A stretch of DNA of 64,000 nucleotides. Origin: Otis tarda. Its lineage: Eukaryota; Chordata; Aves; Otidiformes; Otididae. Shown here in pieces: positions 37,401 through 50,400 of the stretch; positions within the stretch are counted from its first letter, which is position 1, and every line of letters starts with the position of its first letter. The stretch is taken from contig CM048591.1 of the NCBI GenBank assembly GCA_026413225.1, forward strand, positions 46,025,803-46,089,802. Reading direction: 5' to 3'. The position numbers and the translations under genes are program-made. The notes under the pieces were generated by a model, which was not told the origin of the DNA, searched no databases, and worked only from the letters and a program-made list of their open reading frames with translations.

Positions 37401-39464
37401 AACAGAAAATGACAAAAGTATCTAACTTGGCATTAGATAGCACTTTTTTTTTTTCCTTCCCCACAGCCCAGAGTATTTGTGAATTCTACAAGGTTCAAAC
37501 TTAGTCTCACATGAGAAAAGTCATAGCTCCTAAGCCATTATATACCTCTGTGCTATTGTATAACTATAAAGATATTTCAGATGTGATGAAACATTTGTGT
37601 TAGATACTGTAGTATTTTGCCATAAAATTGATGAGCTACCTGGTCTTATTTGATGTGTGTCAGAGCCCAATAATCTTTGACTACACTTTTTAAATACTCT
37701 ACATGACATATGGGGGGTGTCAAGTTTATTACCAAATCTAGTTATTTGAAGATAGTTGACACCACACAAGATTTCTGATTTAGTACAGTGATAAAAATAT
37801 ACTGAAAACTCAATACAAATATAAGTTACACTTTACAGAATATAGCAATTGCAATGTACAGTTCAATCACAATGTCAATGTGATTCCTATTACCAGTCTC
37901 TATCGTATGTTCCCTGCCACGATGCTAGGTGTTTCCAGTCACCAGGAAGGAATAGGATGGTTATCTGGTTTTTATACTCTGTGTAGAGCTAAGTGAGCAT
38001 TCACTCTCCCCGTGCTGGTCTGGCTAACGGGAGGATATTCACACTTTTTTTAATGAAGTCAGAGAAAAACATTTACACCACCAGTTGATAGCTGTTTATC
38101 TAAAACAAAAGCCTCTGGTTCCCTTTGTGTTGAGATCAATGTCAATTTCTTTGCAACAGTTGTGGTCCATCACACCCTACAGTATTCCCTGAGCTTTGCA
38201 GGTGCATCACCTTTGCCCATCTCCTCTGTGTCTTATTCTATTTTAGAGGTTTATTGATCAGTCACAATATAAGTCTAGCAGAAAAAACCGAAAAACATAG
38301 TAAAATAAAATATAGAAATAGTGTATAGAGAAATACAGAGAAAACTATACAATTATCTAATTAGGGAAAAATAAAAGTGAATTAAAAAGAGAAAATTAAT
38401 GCATTTCTAACATTCCTTCTTTTAAAAAATACTTAAAATTAACAAACTGTCTCAAATCAAAAGTTGATTTCCAAAAGCGTTTCCATAATAGTGAACTTTT
38501 AAAACAACTAAAACATAGAATAGGAATGCAAAGAATCAAGACAATAGCGATAAAATTAAGTCATTAGAAAAAACAGGGAAAAAAATTGGGAAAAATAGAC
38601 AGTAAGAATTAGAATTAGGCAAAATTAGGTTTTGAGACCAACAATTGTGGAATCATACTTGCTTCTCAGCTCTGAGTGAGGGAAAGCATGTCTCTGAGCT
38701 CGTCTCAGTGCCTACTCGGACTCACTGACTTCATACTGTTCCTTTTGTCAGGTGCTACTTATTTTTCTAGTATGTGACAGATTAGGCAGATTAAGGCTTT
38801 AAGCAAAAACTTTGTCCTATTTATGCTTACAAAATGAACATCAATCACGTGCGCCTGACAGCCCTGTAACTTCTACTTATGCCTCACTAGCTTAGCACAA
38901 ATATGATGCATTTTGTAGAGAAGGGTATTATTTCCAGTGGTACCTTGCTCTCATTGTGATCTTTCCTGACTGAGTTGGGAAATTCCACTGCATACATTCA
39001 ACTCCATTGTGCAAAAGAAAATCTAATTTTAGCAACATCTATTATTTGGAAATTTGTAATTATTTCTTTGCTCAATGTCAAAATTTGGATTACTTTTATG
39101 TGTCTATGAAGCACTGGAATGAAAATTAAGTAATACAGTAACTGTTGGCCAGCATAAGATGCCCTACAATGATAGATTGTAATTTTTTTTCTGTTTATTT
39201 TGGGGCTGTTACTGTTCATATAATATCAAATAATATTTTTCATATAATAATCTTGAAAAAAAACCTCCACAAATCTTTCTGTTTGCTGTCAAGAAGAAGC
39301 AAAGAGCTGAAAGACTGAGATAATCTTATCTCTAGAAATACCAAACATAAAATCTCATTTTGTTTTGTTTTTGTTTTTTTAAATCAGTGAAAGTATTTCC
39401 CCCATTGATTGAAAATGGAGGAACAACAAACTTGGAAAGAAGACATATGAGGATCTTTTGGAAG
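34414..39464. other. Unassigned AT-rich region (5 kb)
   Basis: No gene recognised. Short direct repeats of GTCAATTAGTAAAA occur near 35,039-35,071 and an A-run lies at about 35,791-35,810. The stretch at about 37,860-38,270 is less AT-rich than its surroundings and could be a worn repeat, but I cannot assign it. Confidence 0.45.
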
Positions 39465-39649
39465 GTGTACGTTGTGGTTTTTTTTAGTGGGGGGGGGGGC
39501 GGGGCTAAGGTGGTAGCTTCTGTAGGAAACTGCTAGAAGTCACTCCCCTTTGTTCAGTGGACTCAGCTGGGCCTAGGGCGGACCTGCTGCTGGTCAAGGC
39601 CGAGCCAATTGGTAGCAGAATGATCTGTGATAACGCCTCTGCGATAACG

Positions 39650-39656
39650 TATTTAA
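39650..39656 (+). promoter_or_regulatory. TATA-like box of LTR copy 3
   Basis: TATTTAA in the context ACGTATTTAAGAAGGGG, the same as in copies 1 and 2. Confidence 0.45.
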
Positions 39657-39738
39657 GAAGGGGAAAACAGAAAAAAAAAAAAAGGAGAAGAGAAGATGTG
39701 AAGAAGCTGAGCGGGGGTAGAGGCGTAGAGGGGGAGGC

Positions 39739-39785
39739 GCAGGCCTCATGGACCTTGCAGGCCTCATGGACCTTGCAGGCCTCAT
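39739..39785. repeat. 18-bp tandem repeat inside LTR copy 3
   Basis: Two perfect units of GCAGGCCTCATGGACCTT (39,739-39,756 and 39,757-39,774) and a partial third. It is equivalent in place to the 18-bp array in copy 1. Confidence 0.85.
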
Positions 39786-39930
39786 CCTCTGACCTCTCAC
39801 CAGGCAGCTGACTGGGCCTGACTCCTCCCAGCCTGGCTGCAAGAAGTAGAGAGGAAATGAGATGGATGATGTGAAGAGATTCTGAGAGGCATCTGCCAGC
39901 CTGTTGTGAAGAATTTTTCTTGTGAGAGGA

Positions 39931-40125
39931 ATGGCTGCAGATGTCAAGGTCAGTTCAGAAGGAGGGGGAGGAGTAATGCGGCTCCTGGCCAAGATTCCCC
40001 TGCAGCCTGTGGTGATGACCATGGTGGAGCAGGTTGTCCCCCTGCAGCCCATGGAGGTCCATGGAGGAGCAGAGATCCACTTGGAGCCTGTGAAGGACCC
40101 CACATCGGGGGAGGTGGATGCCTGA
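39931..40125 (+). other. 64-codon ORF in LTR copy 3, conserved in position
   Basis: ATG to TGA, beginning MAADVKVSSEGGGGVMRLLA, with PLQPMEVHGGAEIHL inside and ending GEVDA. Same length, start and stop as the frame in copy 2. I take ATG at 39,931 because it is shared with copy 2; an in-frame GTG at 39,922 would add three residues. It lies about 280 bp downstream of the LTR TATA-like box. No domain recognised. See copy 2 for the selection argument and alternatives. Confidence 0.3.
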
Positions 40126-40387
40126 AGGCGGCTGTGGCCCGTGGAGGGCCCTCTGGGACAGCCGTTCTGGAGAGACTGCACCCCGTGGAAGAGATGACCC
40201 ACGCTGGAGCCGTTTCACGAAGGACTGTGGCGTATGGGTGGGACCCCACAATGGAGCAGGGGAGGAATGTGAGGAGTTCTTCCCCTGACCATGAAGCAGT
40301 GGCGTGAAACAACGCGTGATGAACTGACCGCAACCCCATTTCCCTTTTCCTCCCTGTGCTGCTTGGGCGGGTGGGGGGGGAAGATAG

Positions 40388-41207
40388 ATCATAGAATCAT
40401 AGAATGGTTAGAGTTGGAAGGGACCTTCAAAGGTCATCTAGTCCAACACCCCTGCAAGGAGCAGGGACATCCCCGACTAGATCAGGTTGCTCAGAGCCTC
40501 ATCCAGCCTGGCCTTGAACATTTCCAGGGATGGGGCGTCCACCACCTCTCTGGGCAACATGTTCCACTGTTCTACAACCCTCACTGTAAAAAATGTTTTC
40601 CTAATATCCAATCTAAATCTACTCCCCTCTATTTTAAAACCATTACCCCTCGTCCTGTTGCAACAGGCCCTACTAAACAGCCTCTCCCCGTCTTTCTTGT
40701 AGGCCCCCTTGAGGTACTGGAAGACCACTATAAGGTCTCCGTGGAGCCTCCTCTCCTCCAGGCTGAACAGACCCAACTCTCTCAGCCTGTCCTCATAGGA
40801 GAGGTGCTCCAGCCCTCTGATCATCTTTGTGGCTCTCCTCTGGACTCTCTCCAACTGGTCCATGTCCTTCTTATGTTGGGGACTCCAGAACTGGATGCAG
40901 TCCTCCAGGTGGGGTCTCACCAGAGCAGAGTAGAGGGGGAGAATCACCTCCCTCGATCTGCTGGCCCCGCTCCTCTTGATGCAGCCCAGGATGCATTTGA
41001 CCTTCTAGGCCGCAAGGGTGCACTGCCGGCTCATGTTGAACTTCTTGTCCACCATCACTCCCAAGTCCTTCTCCTCAGGGCTGCTCTTGATCCATTCTCT
41101 GCCCAGCCTGTATTTGTGCCTGGGATTGCCATGACCCAGTTGCAGGACCTTGCACTTGGCCTGGTTGAAGGTCATGAGTTTGGCACGGCCCACGTCTCCA
41201 GCCTGTC
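40388..41207 (-). mobile_element. CR1 LINE nested inside LTR copy 3
   Basis: The left end is the CR1 tail read in reverse (ATCATAGAATCATAGAATGG) and the 3' UTR with CCCCTGCAAGGAGCAGGGAC. The right end is the 5' truncation point in ORF2 after 'WAVPNS'-like remnants near 41,200. It interrupts the LTR sequence GGGAAGGTAGTAGAG. Flanks AAGATAG (40,381-40,387) and AAGGTAG (41,208-41,214) look like a 7-bp target-site duplication with one mismatch. The element is about 820 bp and belongs to the same young subfamily as the 21.8-kb copy. The 307-codon plus-strand frame at 40,291-41,214 is antisense and runs through the LTR/CR1 boundary, so it is not a gene. Confidence 0.92.
40477..41193 (-). pseudogene. 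CR1 ORF2 C-terminal remnant
   Basis: A 156-codon open part (40,477-40,947, minus) begins at '[20 protein letters not shown]' and includes '[20 protein letters not shown]' and '[14 protein letters not shown]', the end of the CR1 polymerase protein. A second part (41,005-41,193) carries '[20 protein letters not shown]' in another frame, with a stop or shift between. There is no RT catalytic core. Confidence 0.85.
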
Positions 41208-41297
41208 AAGGTAGTAGAGGTAATGTTAAGCTTGGGAAGAGGGAGGGGTGGAGGGAGGTTATCTTGTTCTCTGTCTCATTATCCTGCTGTTTGTAGT

Positions 41298-41303
41298 AAT
41301 AAA
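41298..41303 (+). terminator. LTR poly(A) signal AATAAA (copy 3)
   Basis: AATAAATGAATAG in the 3' part of the LTR, equivalent to 33,452-33,457 in copy 2; mutated in copy 1. Confidence 0.5.
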
Positions 41304-41478
41304 TGAATAGTCGAGTCTGTTTTGCCCATGGTGGTAACTTTAAGGATTTCTCCCTGTCCTTATCTCAAACCTCGAGCTGTTTTTCTTACATTATCTCCCC
41401 CGTTTTCTTGGAGGGTGGAGGGAATGATAGAGAGACTGTGCAGTCTGGTCCCAATCGGGGCTGAACTATGACAGTGTA

Positions 41479-44400
41479 TAATTTTTTTTCATGTGCATAA
41501 TTATTTTACATGGAAATATTTTATATGTGGTACTCAGTTGAGCAAAAGGTTAAGTCCACGTGTCTGTGCTCATCTATAAAGTGTAAGATTGCCCTTAAGT
41601 TTATTGTTTTCATTAGAATAGACAGTTTATATCCTTGATTAGCTTCCTTAGAGTATAGTTTACTCAGGAATCATCTCTTACTCTCAAGATATGGTCACCA
41701 AGTCCATTAAACAAGAATTGAGTTGATAGACTAAGGGCACATTCTTCAAACTTGTATCTAATAAAGAAAACATTAGTAGCCCTAATATAAGAACACAACA
41801 TGTTAATAATTTCTGGACAGTAAGAATATTTAATTTGACCTGAGACTGGTAGCCCTTTCAAATGAAGACATACTACTAATTTGTTTTCTTTAATTAATAA
41901 TATCCAAATTTTTATGGGTTTCAGGTACTTAAATAATTTTTAAAATTAACTTTTATACTTATTTTCCTGGGTTTTTTTTTGGACAGCAGGATTTCTGGTG
42001 CCCATCTTGGGTAGAGGATATGTGTACCTTATCTTTCAAATAAGATTAAAAGAAGACAATAGCAGAGCTCCCAAAGTTTAGAAATGTCTTACTTAAGAGT
42101 GGTATCATGCCTTAAGTGACAAAATTAAAATTGCAGTTAAATAGCATTTATAGAGTTCAGGCATACATTTCATGTAACTAAAATACTTGAAACATGACTA
42201 TAAAATAGATTTTTCAATACAAGACTTGTATACCCTGTAGATTTTACAATCTGTTTGTGGTGTTTTTTTTTTTTTTTAACTCAGGCTTTGCGTGAAAGTT
42301 GATGTTTTGATATAAGTGGAAAAGAATTTAATGTTAAACTATAAACTAAATTTAATGTTAAACTATAAATCTAGAAGAAAATTTAACTGATAAATTTTTA
42401 AAATCTTTTTCATTCACTTTTGAATAATTACATAGTAAGCATGAACTGACAGAAGAGGAAAATCTGTTCTAACTGCAGTGCAGTGACCTTACACTGCAGT
42501 GTAGCGATCTTATAGCACATAAGATTAGGTTCGTTTCCATCTATTCACCTAGAATCATTAATCACTAGCATTCCTGTTACAGATTTCCTAAGCATCTTCA
42601 GGATAAACTGCATCATGTTAGAAAGAACACATTGGAACAACTCATAAAATCCACAAAATTGCTAAAACCACATTTATCCATTACCTAATTAGAAGTCAAC
42701 CTAGCCAGTACAGCAAGTAAGTATTGACAAAATAGTGGCAGTCTGTTTCTGGTAATAAAATTCTCCTACATTTCATTCTAGAGAAGAGAACTGATGACTA
42801 TCATCTCCATCATGAATAGGATATGGAATCCATGTGGTCTATGCAACTTTGTCATACATAAAGTAATGGTAGCGTGCTTCAGAATACTAGTTGCTTGTAG
42901 CCTGAAATAGGGAATTAGCTAGCATCAAGCTTTTCTCCAAAGATATGAATATTTTATTTTCTTTTCCTAGTAACTGCTAGGACTGGTATTAGTTCTATTG
43001 CTGAATTCTATACACAAATCAAAAAGTGTTAAATGCAAGATTATCTGGGATGGTTTGCATCTTCTAATTTTTTACATCTTGATAGAAGCATTTTTTGCCT
43101 TCAGAATATAGCATTTAAGCCCTAATAGTCCCTGTCATCTACAGAAATGTGGTTATTTTATAATTCCCAAGTTAAGTTTTATTTCACCATACTGTAATAT
43201 ATCACTATGTTTTGGGTTTTTTTTTGTTTCAGGGGTTTTTCTGTGTGTCTTTATCTTACTTTATTGTGAGAGTGAGAGGTATTTTGAAGAATACATGGGG
43301 GGAAAAAAAGTCAGGAAATTGTTGGAAAATATAGGATGTCTGAACTTGCAGCTAGCTACAAAATTTTGCTTAGGCAGATAATTTCTGTACTTCTTTTTGC
43401 CATGAAGTCATGTTCCTTGTTCTGATGAAAGAGTTTCTGTGAGTACTCTTTCTTTAGTTTTCAGTGACTACAATCTGTACTTCCATTTTAAGAGACAATG
43501 AGATAATACTGTTAGGTATCTTAAGAGTTAGGATTCTGGGCATGGTAGTTTCCTACAGAGCCAATAGTAAGAAAGAAGCATCTCCCACTGTACCTTTTCC
43601 AATTTACAACTCAGACAGATGAGATTAAGTACCTGTACAATCCCTTTACTGATTGAAACTGGGACTTGGACAACTGTTTTAAACTAGGTTAGAATTGTGT
43701 AAAACTATTAAAACATTTTGTGATATTTAATGTGAATATACTTTGCAGCAGCTATTATTTTGATACAACATATTGTCCACTTCAGCCTTATGGGATCTTC
43801 ACAGTAACAGTACAGAAACACACATGAAGAGCTGAAAATACTTTCATGGGAAATATGAGGATGATAATTTGTTATGATTAATAAGTACCTTTGTTCCATT
43901 CTGTTAATCTTGGCTCTTTTTTTTTTTCCCTAGAAAATGCCTCTATACTATCTAGTTGCCAATTTTGTGTCCAGTAGCATCTCTCCCAAATTCCTTACTT
44001 TGCACTATTTTCAGGATGCCTAAACACACCTGGCAGCTGTGTAGCCTCCATGCAGACTGCCATTTGCACCTAAAAAAGGAGGAGTTTCTCTCTCTCATTT
44101 TCATACTCTTGGCTGACTAGGAGATCGTCACGGAACCTCTTTACTCCTTCCTGAGGTCAGTTCTTCCCTACCTTGAGTAGAGACTGGAGATTTCACAGGA
44201 TTCAAGGTACTGCTCATGGTGTAGCTTTTGAGAAGGAGCACAAATGGTACTTAATCTCAAGGAGAAATCTTCTTTTGCTATAAATAAGGTTTCTTGTGTA
44301 ACAAATAGCCAGTCTACAAAAGGAGTTTGATGCTTAGGGAGCTGAGTCTAAAAGGACACTTGACATCATTTGTAAATATTGAAGTAGTAGTTCTTTCTGT

Positions 44401-47400
44401 CTCCTTGTGTCAAAGTGTGCTCCTCACGCTGCTGCTCCACTCCTGAATGTGTACCGTGGTGGCAGGTTGAACTCCTGGCATTACTGTGAATAATCCTGTG
44501 AAATACTCTGTACATAGCTCTGTACACCCACCTAAAAATAATCAATTCTAACTCAATTAATAATTCTGGAGGGGAAAAAAGGAACAAGCTAAAAATAATT
44601 CCTAGAAAGGTACTCTTTTTGAGTAAGACTTGGCAGACAAAAAATGTTGAGAACTAGCTGACTCCAGACAGCTGAGTTCATTACAATGATGAAATTGCAG
44701 AGATGAAGGCAAAATTGGACTCTTTTAACTACACAAAAATCCCAAAGGTTGAATGCAAGATATTGTAGGCAGTGGGCAGAAAATGTGTAAGTAAACTGTA
44801 AGGGAAGAGCACAATCTAATCACAAACTTTCTGTACAATTTTTTTTTTCTAAAAGGGGAAGTTATTCATATTAATCAGATTTTCAGCCAGCAAGTGGTTT
44901 GGGAAACTGAGATTATGGACATAAACTGTCTATTCTTCACAGCAGGAAATTAAGAAAAAAAAAGCTTTAAAAAGTTGAAGGATTTACACAAAAGCAAATA
45001 AAATGCTTCGTAGCAAGACCTAGAAATGAAGTCGAAACAGGGAGCTAATGATAGCAAAACTATTTAAAAAAAAAAGTTTTGTTAAAATATCATAAGCTTT
45101 TTATGTGTCTTAAAATCCATGCTGTATTTTTAGCAGGTTTTCAAAAATTTTTAGCACACTACCCAGACAAATCTTTTAATGTTTATACATCAATCCTGCA
45201 TTCTATCTGCATCCATGTAAGCAGCATGCATGGTTAAGAAGCTTTTCAACACTTGGCATTTTTTAGAAAGTGATTGCTAGAAGCTAACCAAGTGAAGAGC
45301 ATATTAAAGACAGTAATGCAAAAGACTATGCTATGCACATAATGTTGAATCTACCATTCAAGGTAGAATCTACCATTTCAAGGTTTTAGGTAAAGAAATA
45401 ACTTTCATTGATGTTCTATATTCACAGTATCTGGACAACTTTGGGTTGGGAACTACTCTGTTAATGAGTATTCATGTATGCTATGTTATTCATACAGAAG
45501 CAATTTGTGTCTATTATGTTTATAAAAGACAATTATTTCGAAGCATGGTGGTTTGTGACCAACGCATTCACATTTCCAGAGGCAGATGAGAAGACAGGAG
45601 AAGGATGGAGAAGCCCTTATTAGTGTGAGATTAACTTCCAAAAACTTACTTCATTCCAAGTCTTGCTATTATTGAAGTTAATTAAACCTGTTGTTTGATA
45701 AAACATAACATTCTGGAAATCAGAGTTTGTTACATCTAAAAAAGAGTTCTGGTGCATGTTACTCTGTCAGCTACAGGATAAGCACCTTCTTTTGTTCACA
45801 GAAGTTAGGTATTATCCCATCATATTAATAATGAAAGCAAAGAATACTCCAAACAAAAAGCCTTAGGAAAGTAAAATTAAAACTGTAAATGTTGTGGAAG
45901 CCTCCTTGGGAAAACATATATAGACAATAAAGGAAACTCAGATATTAAATTACACTTTAAAGCAAATAATCTCCTTTATTCTGACTACATCATCATTAAA
46001 TACTAAGTCATCATCAGATGGTTAAGAGGCCTTTTGAACATATAGTAACAAACAGAAATAACTTTTTCCTTTTAGACTGCGGATCTAGATTTGTCACTGC
46101 AAGATGGCACATAGATGTCTACCACTCTCGAATATTCAAAAAATAGATATACCTACCTGCAGTTGCAAGAGTTAAATCAATTTCAGAAATATAAACTTGA
46201 CCTTATAAAATTGAATTCTGAATGAACATAAAGGCAAATAATGTGTTGTGTACAAATTAAGCGACAAGATAAACAGTGTACATCGTTCTCTCTATCAATT
46301 CATTTTTAAATCTAAATTTTCATTGTTAAAGGTAAAATACAGAATTGAAAATAAATTAAATCTTAAAACTGATTATAGTGAAGTTCCAAGTAAAATTTAT
46401 GGTATTATGGGCACTGTTTGAATTGGTGAAGTTGTCGCTTCACAAGCTATTAAGACCACAGAGTCACTTCCTCATTCAAAAGGCACTGTTAGAGTAGCTT
46501 GCTAGCTTGTTAGAATGTTCTGATAGCTTAGATTAAGGAACTCTACCCACAATGACAAGATTTACCCCAGCAGTCCCTGGAAATTGAGGTACAGTTAACC
46601 TGAAACTCGATGAATGGTTACTTACTCTTGTAAAATACAGGGACCATACAATCTAATCTGATTCTGTTCAGTTGACAGCTGAACTGAATCTGCCAATCCT
46701 TCAAGAATTCTGTTTTCTGCTATGTTTTGATTCTTCCTGTTTACAAATTAGTTAAAAAAAAGAAAAAAATGTGCTTTTGTTTAAAGATGGAGGTGTTCTT
46801 GAGTCAATACACAGAGGTGGAATAATAAAAGACTGAGATTCTGGAATCTGACTAGAGGACTGCTGCTAAATTATTTTTACAATTTTAAACATATGTAAAT
46901 TACTTAAACTGTATGTTTTATTTTCAAAAGATGGTTGGATAATTAACTATCTTAGATTATCTGATTTTTTTTTTTTCCTTTGTCACATTGGTATTCTCTG
47001 CCTTGGAGTTTCAAATACTAGTGAGAACCATTACAACTTATGGACTAGAACTAGTTTTTCCTTTTGTTGTTATTTTTGGTTTTTTTTTCTACATATAATA
47101 GCAATTTTTCTTTGGTTGTAGAAGGCAGCTGTTTCCAAAAGGAAACAGTCAAATGAGAGAGCTGTAATTCAACACATTTCTCTGTTTTACCATTATGCCG
47201 TTCTTTGAAAAGTTAAGCTTAGTTAACATAACTTCAATATATTGCATTCATCAAACTTTCTGTTTCAAAGTTAAATTTGTTCATTTAATAAGAATGGTAT
47301 ATTATTTCCCTATAACCTGGAAGGATATTATTTCCACTCTGAAAGGAATATGGAGCTTATTTGCAACACCTATAGTGATACGGCCTGTACACATGAGGTG

Positions 47401-50400
47401 TGGCACTATCATATTTCTTAGAGATAGTCTGTGTTGAAATACATCCATCTATGATAAGAATTAACCAGAGTTAGCCTTAGAAATGATAACATAAGAGGTG
47501 GTATAGTATTAACTGCTTTGTGAGAGGAAAAGATAGGAGAATTTAATAGAAAGATGCATTCATGCAATAAATGAAGATGTTAGGGAAACCTTTCAGCAGA
47601 TGAAGTTATTATTCACCTGACTGATTTCTTCCTTCCAGATCAATGGAGACACCACCAGACTACTGAATAGCTATTTTAAGTGCTGTAGATAAATTTTTTT
47701 AGAGATTTCAGAAATATTCTTTCCCATCCTCCTCACATGATATGATTTTCCATTAAACCTCTTTGGCTAGTTAAAGATGAACATATACAATGCAAAAACC
47801 TTGATAAAGTAACAGGATTTTACATCACTGAAGATCCCACTGACATTTGATAGTATGAAAGTAAATCCTAATGGATAATATCTACTAGTCATCACATAGA
47901 CAATTCTGTTTCTAGACAGGAACAGTTTGTTATCTGCCAAGTTTCATTTAATGATTTCTACCTCAGTAAAGATAAAAGTAATTTAGAGGATCTGTCTGCA
48001 TTATAGGACTAATCTGTTCCTCTTTCCACTCCGTTTGAACTGCTATTGAAAGTTGTTTTTACTGTCCTGTTTTATTCTGCCCCTCTCTGAAAACATTAGT
48101 GACTTGATAGTCTGTTCAGTGACTTCTGAACAGAAAGAATCTGTGACCCTTCCATGTATGACTTCTGCTTTTGTTACTATTGTTCTGCCAAGTTTCCAGT
48201 TCTCCTAAAATTTGAAAGAATTATGTGTTTAAATAAGTCTTTGTTTCACTTTGAGAAAAAAAAAAAAAGCTATTCTAACCTTATACCATGTATACTGTAT
48301 AGCAGGATAAAAGGAACAAGAGATGGGATAAAAGAAAGATACTTTTCAGGAATAACTTGTGGATATCTATTTTATCAATATAGTAATTAAATTTAGGATA
48401 TTTATTCTTCTCAACATAATATCAATTAAATGGTAGAGGATGTTAATTTAATTTAAGAAACATTTACACGCTTAAAGTAGGTAGATTATCTGTTTGGAAA
48501 CACATGAAGAAAAATAAATAAGTATTTCACATATTTATAATGGAAAATTTTATCTTTTTTTTTTTTTTGCACTCTTTTGATACTCTTCTTCTGTTAGAGT
48601 ATAAATAAATTAAATACTTTTCCTATTTCCCATTATAAGTTTTTTTTCTTTCGTCCACTGGCTGCTTTCAAATCTTTCTATCACAAAACGTGTATAAATA
48701 CAACTTCTAACCTTAGTACCTTTATTGAGATGAACTCTCAACACAGTATGAGTAAGAAGGACAAACTATAGTTGCATTAGAATTCAATTGCAATTCAAAT
48801 AATAAAGCATTTTAAAACTGGCATAAACACTTATTTGTTAGTAGCAGGTCAATATTTACTTTAAGTTACTAATTTATATAAATAGGAGTTATGATGATGA
48901 TAGGTAAAAGCTAAGAGGAATATCAGCAATTTAGTATTACCAGTTCATTTTCAGTTTTGTGAAGTCTTGCAAGAACAAACATTTGTTCCTAGACCCACCT
49001 GCAGAACAGAAATATTTACAAATACTCAATCACCTGAACACTTCTGTATTATTATTATTTTTTAAAATGCTTGTATGGCCATATAGAAATGTATACTTTG
49101 ATATGTAACTTGCAAAGGCATCCAAACAGAATAGAAAAAATGTGACTTTTTAAAGCAGTTATGATTAAGAAAAGCCTTGTTGTAAGTAATTTACATGAAT
49201 AAGCAGAGCCAAATATGATTGACTATTGAAAAAAAATACTTTGAAGAAGAGACAAGAAAAATTTTTTTTTACACTTAGTTCATTAATAATCAATCTTTTT
49301 CACTGTTCAAAAACAAATAGAGAAGATACTTCAAATAAGCTGTTTATTTTTAATTAGCTGCCTTGTTCTAACTGGAGTTTCTCTGTAAATTATTTCAAAA
49401 AGTAAAATACTGAACTAGCCAGGAGACTTTTGTTTAAATATCTAATGTAGCATCTTCATTGATAGACTGAAAATTTTAGGCGGGTTTTGCTGGTTAAGAG
49501 AATATTAAGTCTTGAGACACTTCACTGGAGAAGTTTCTTACTTATTAAGCAAAGTGCTTTAAAAATTTTGAATTCAAATGTTTTGCTTCTGCTAAACTTG
49601 ATAATTTTACAAGCATTAGTAGCTATCTCATGTCAAGTACCATGTACATATGTGTATATGCAAGGACACGTCATTCAATTTCTCAAGAGTTTGAACACAG
49701 GTTTTGCATAAGTGATGAGTAAGTTTATGTGAGAGAACCATGCTTTCAATTTGTAAAAGCAATATTTTGTTTGACTTCAGAATGCATATCTTTTCCATTT
49801 TATTGTTATTTTTTCCGTTGTTAGTCAAAGCATTTCCTATGATGGTCTATAACTTCTCTTCCCTAGCAGCAGTAAATATCCAAAGGAGGATGCAGGAGGA
49901 GAGGAGATGTTACGAGGTCTTTTTGTTTCTTTTATTAAGAAAAAGAAACACATTTTCTTATGGCTAAGCCAAAGCTATATTCCTTGACAGCTACAATGCT
50001 GCTGCCTTCAAACATCACAGCTGTCAATATGGAAACAAATAATACAATCATCTGTTTTTATATTCTTTCAGATCTGCACTTCTGGCATTTATTGCACATA
50101 TTGTAGCTCAGAAAGCAGCATAATTCAGGAATAATATATTCAGAACTGCAGAGTGTTGTCTGGAAGTCCTTCAGCATTTCTATTACTAGTTATAGAAAAA
50201 TCATCTTGATTTTGGTGTGAAAACTTAAAATATTAATTATTGGTCAGAATCCATTTCTATTTTTTTATTCTATTTACTGATTTTAATGTTAACCATTTTA
50301 CAGCAATATTATGTTTGCTGAGAAAGGACAGATAAGATCTAATTCAATGATTATATTAAGAAATTCTTGATCTTAATGTTTATACAGTGGAGAGAGAAGG

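Larger units (their letters stand above)
39470..41473 (+). mobile_element. Solo LTR of family LTR-A, copy 3, split by a CR1 insertion
   Basis: Plus-strand copy of the same LTR. The start has mutated to CGTTGTGGTTT (from TGTCATGGTTT) and the end is GGGCTGAACTATGACA. Exact 5-bp duplications GTGTA lie at 39,465-39,469 and 41,474-41,478. LTR sequence is continuous from 39,470 to about 40,387 and resumes at about 41,208 (AAGGTAGTAGAGGTAATG); the gap is filled by a minus-strand CR1. Without it the LTR is about 1.18 kb, matching copies 1 and 2. TATTTAA is at 39,650, the small ORF at 39,931-40,125 and AATAAA at 41,298-41,303. A run of about 10 G at 39,489-39,499 replaces the GAGGGGGGGCC of the other copies. 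The minus-strand frames of 202, 145 and 129 codons are antisense shadows. Confidence 0.92.
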
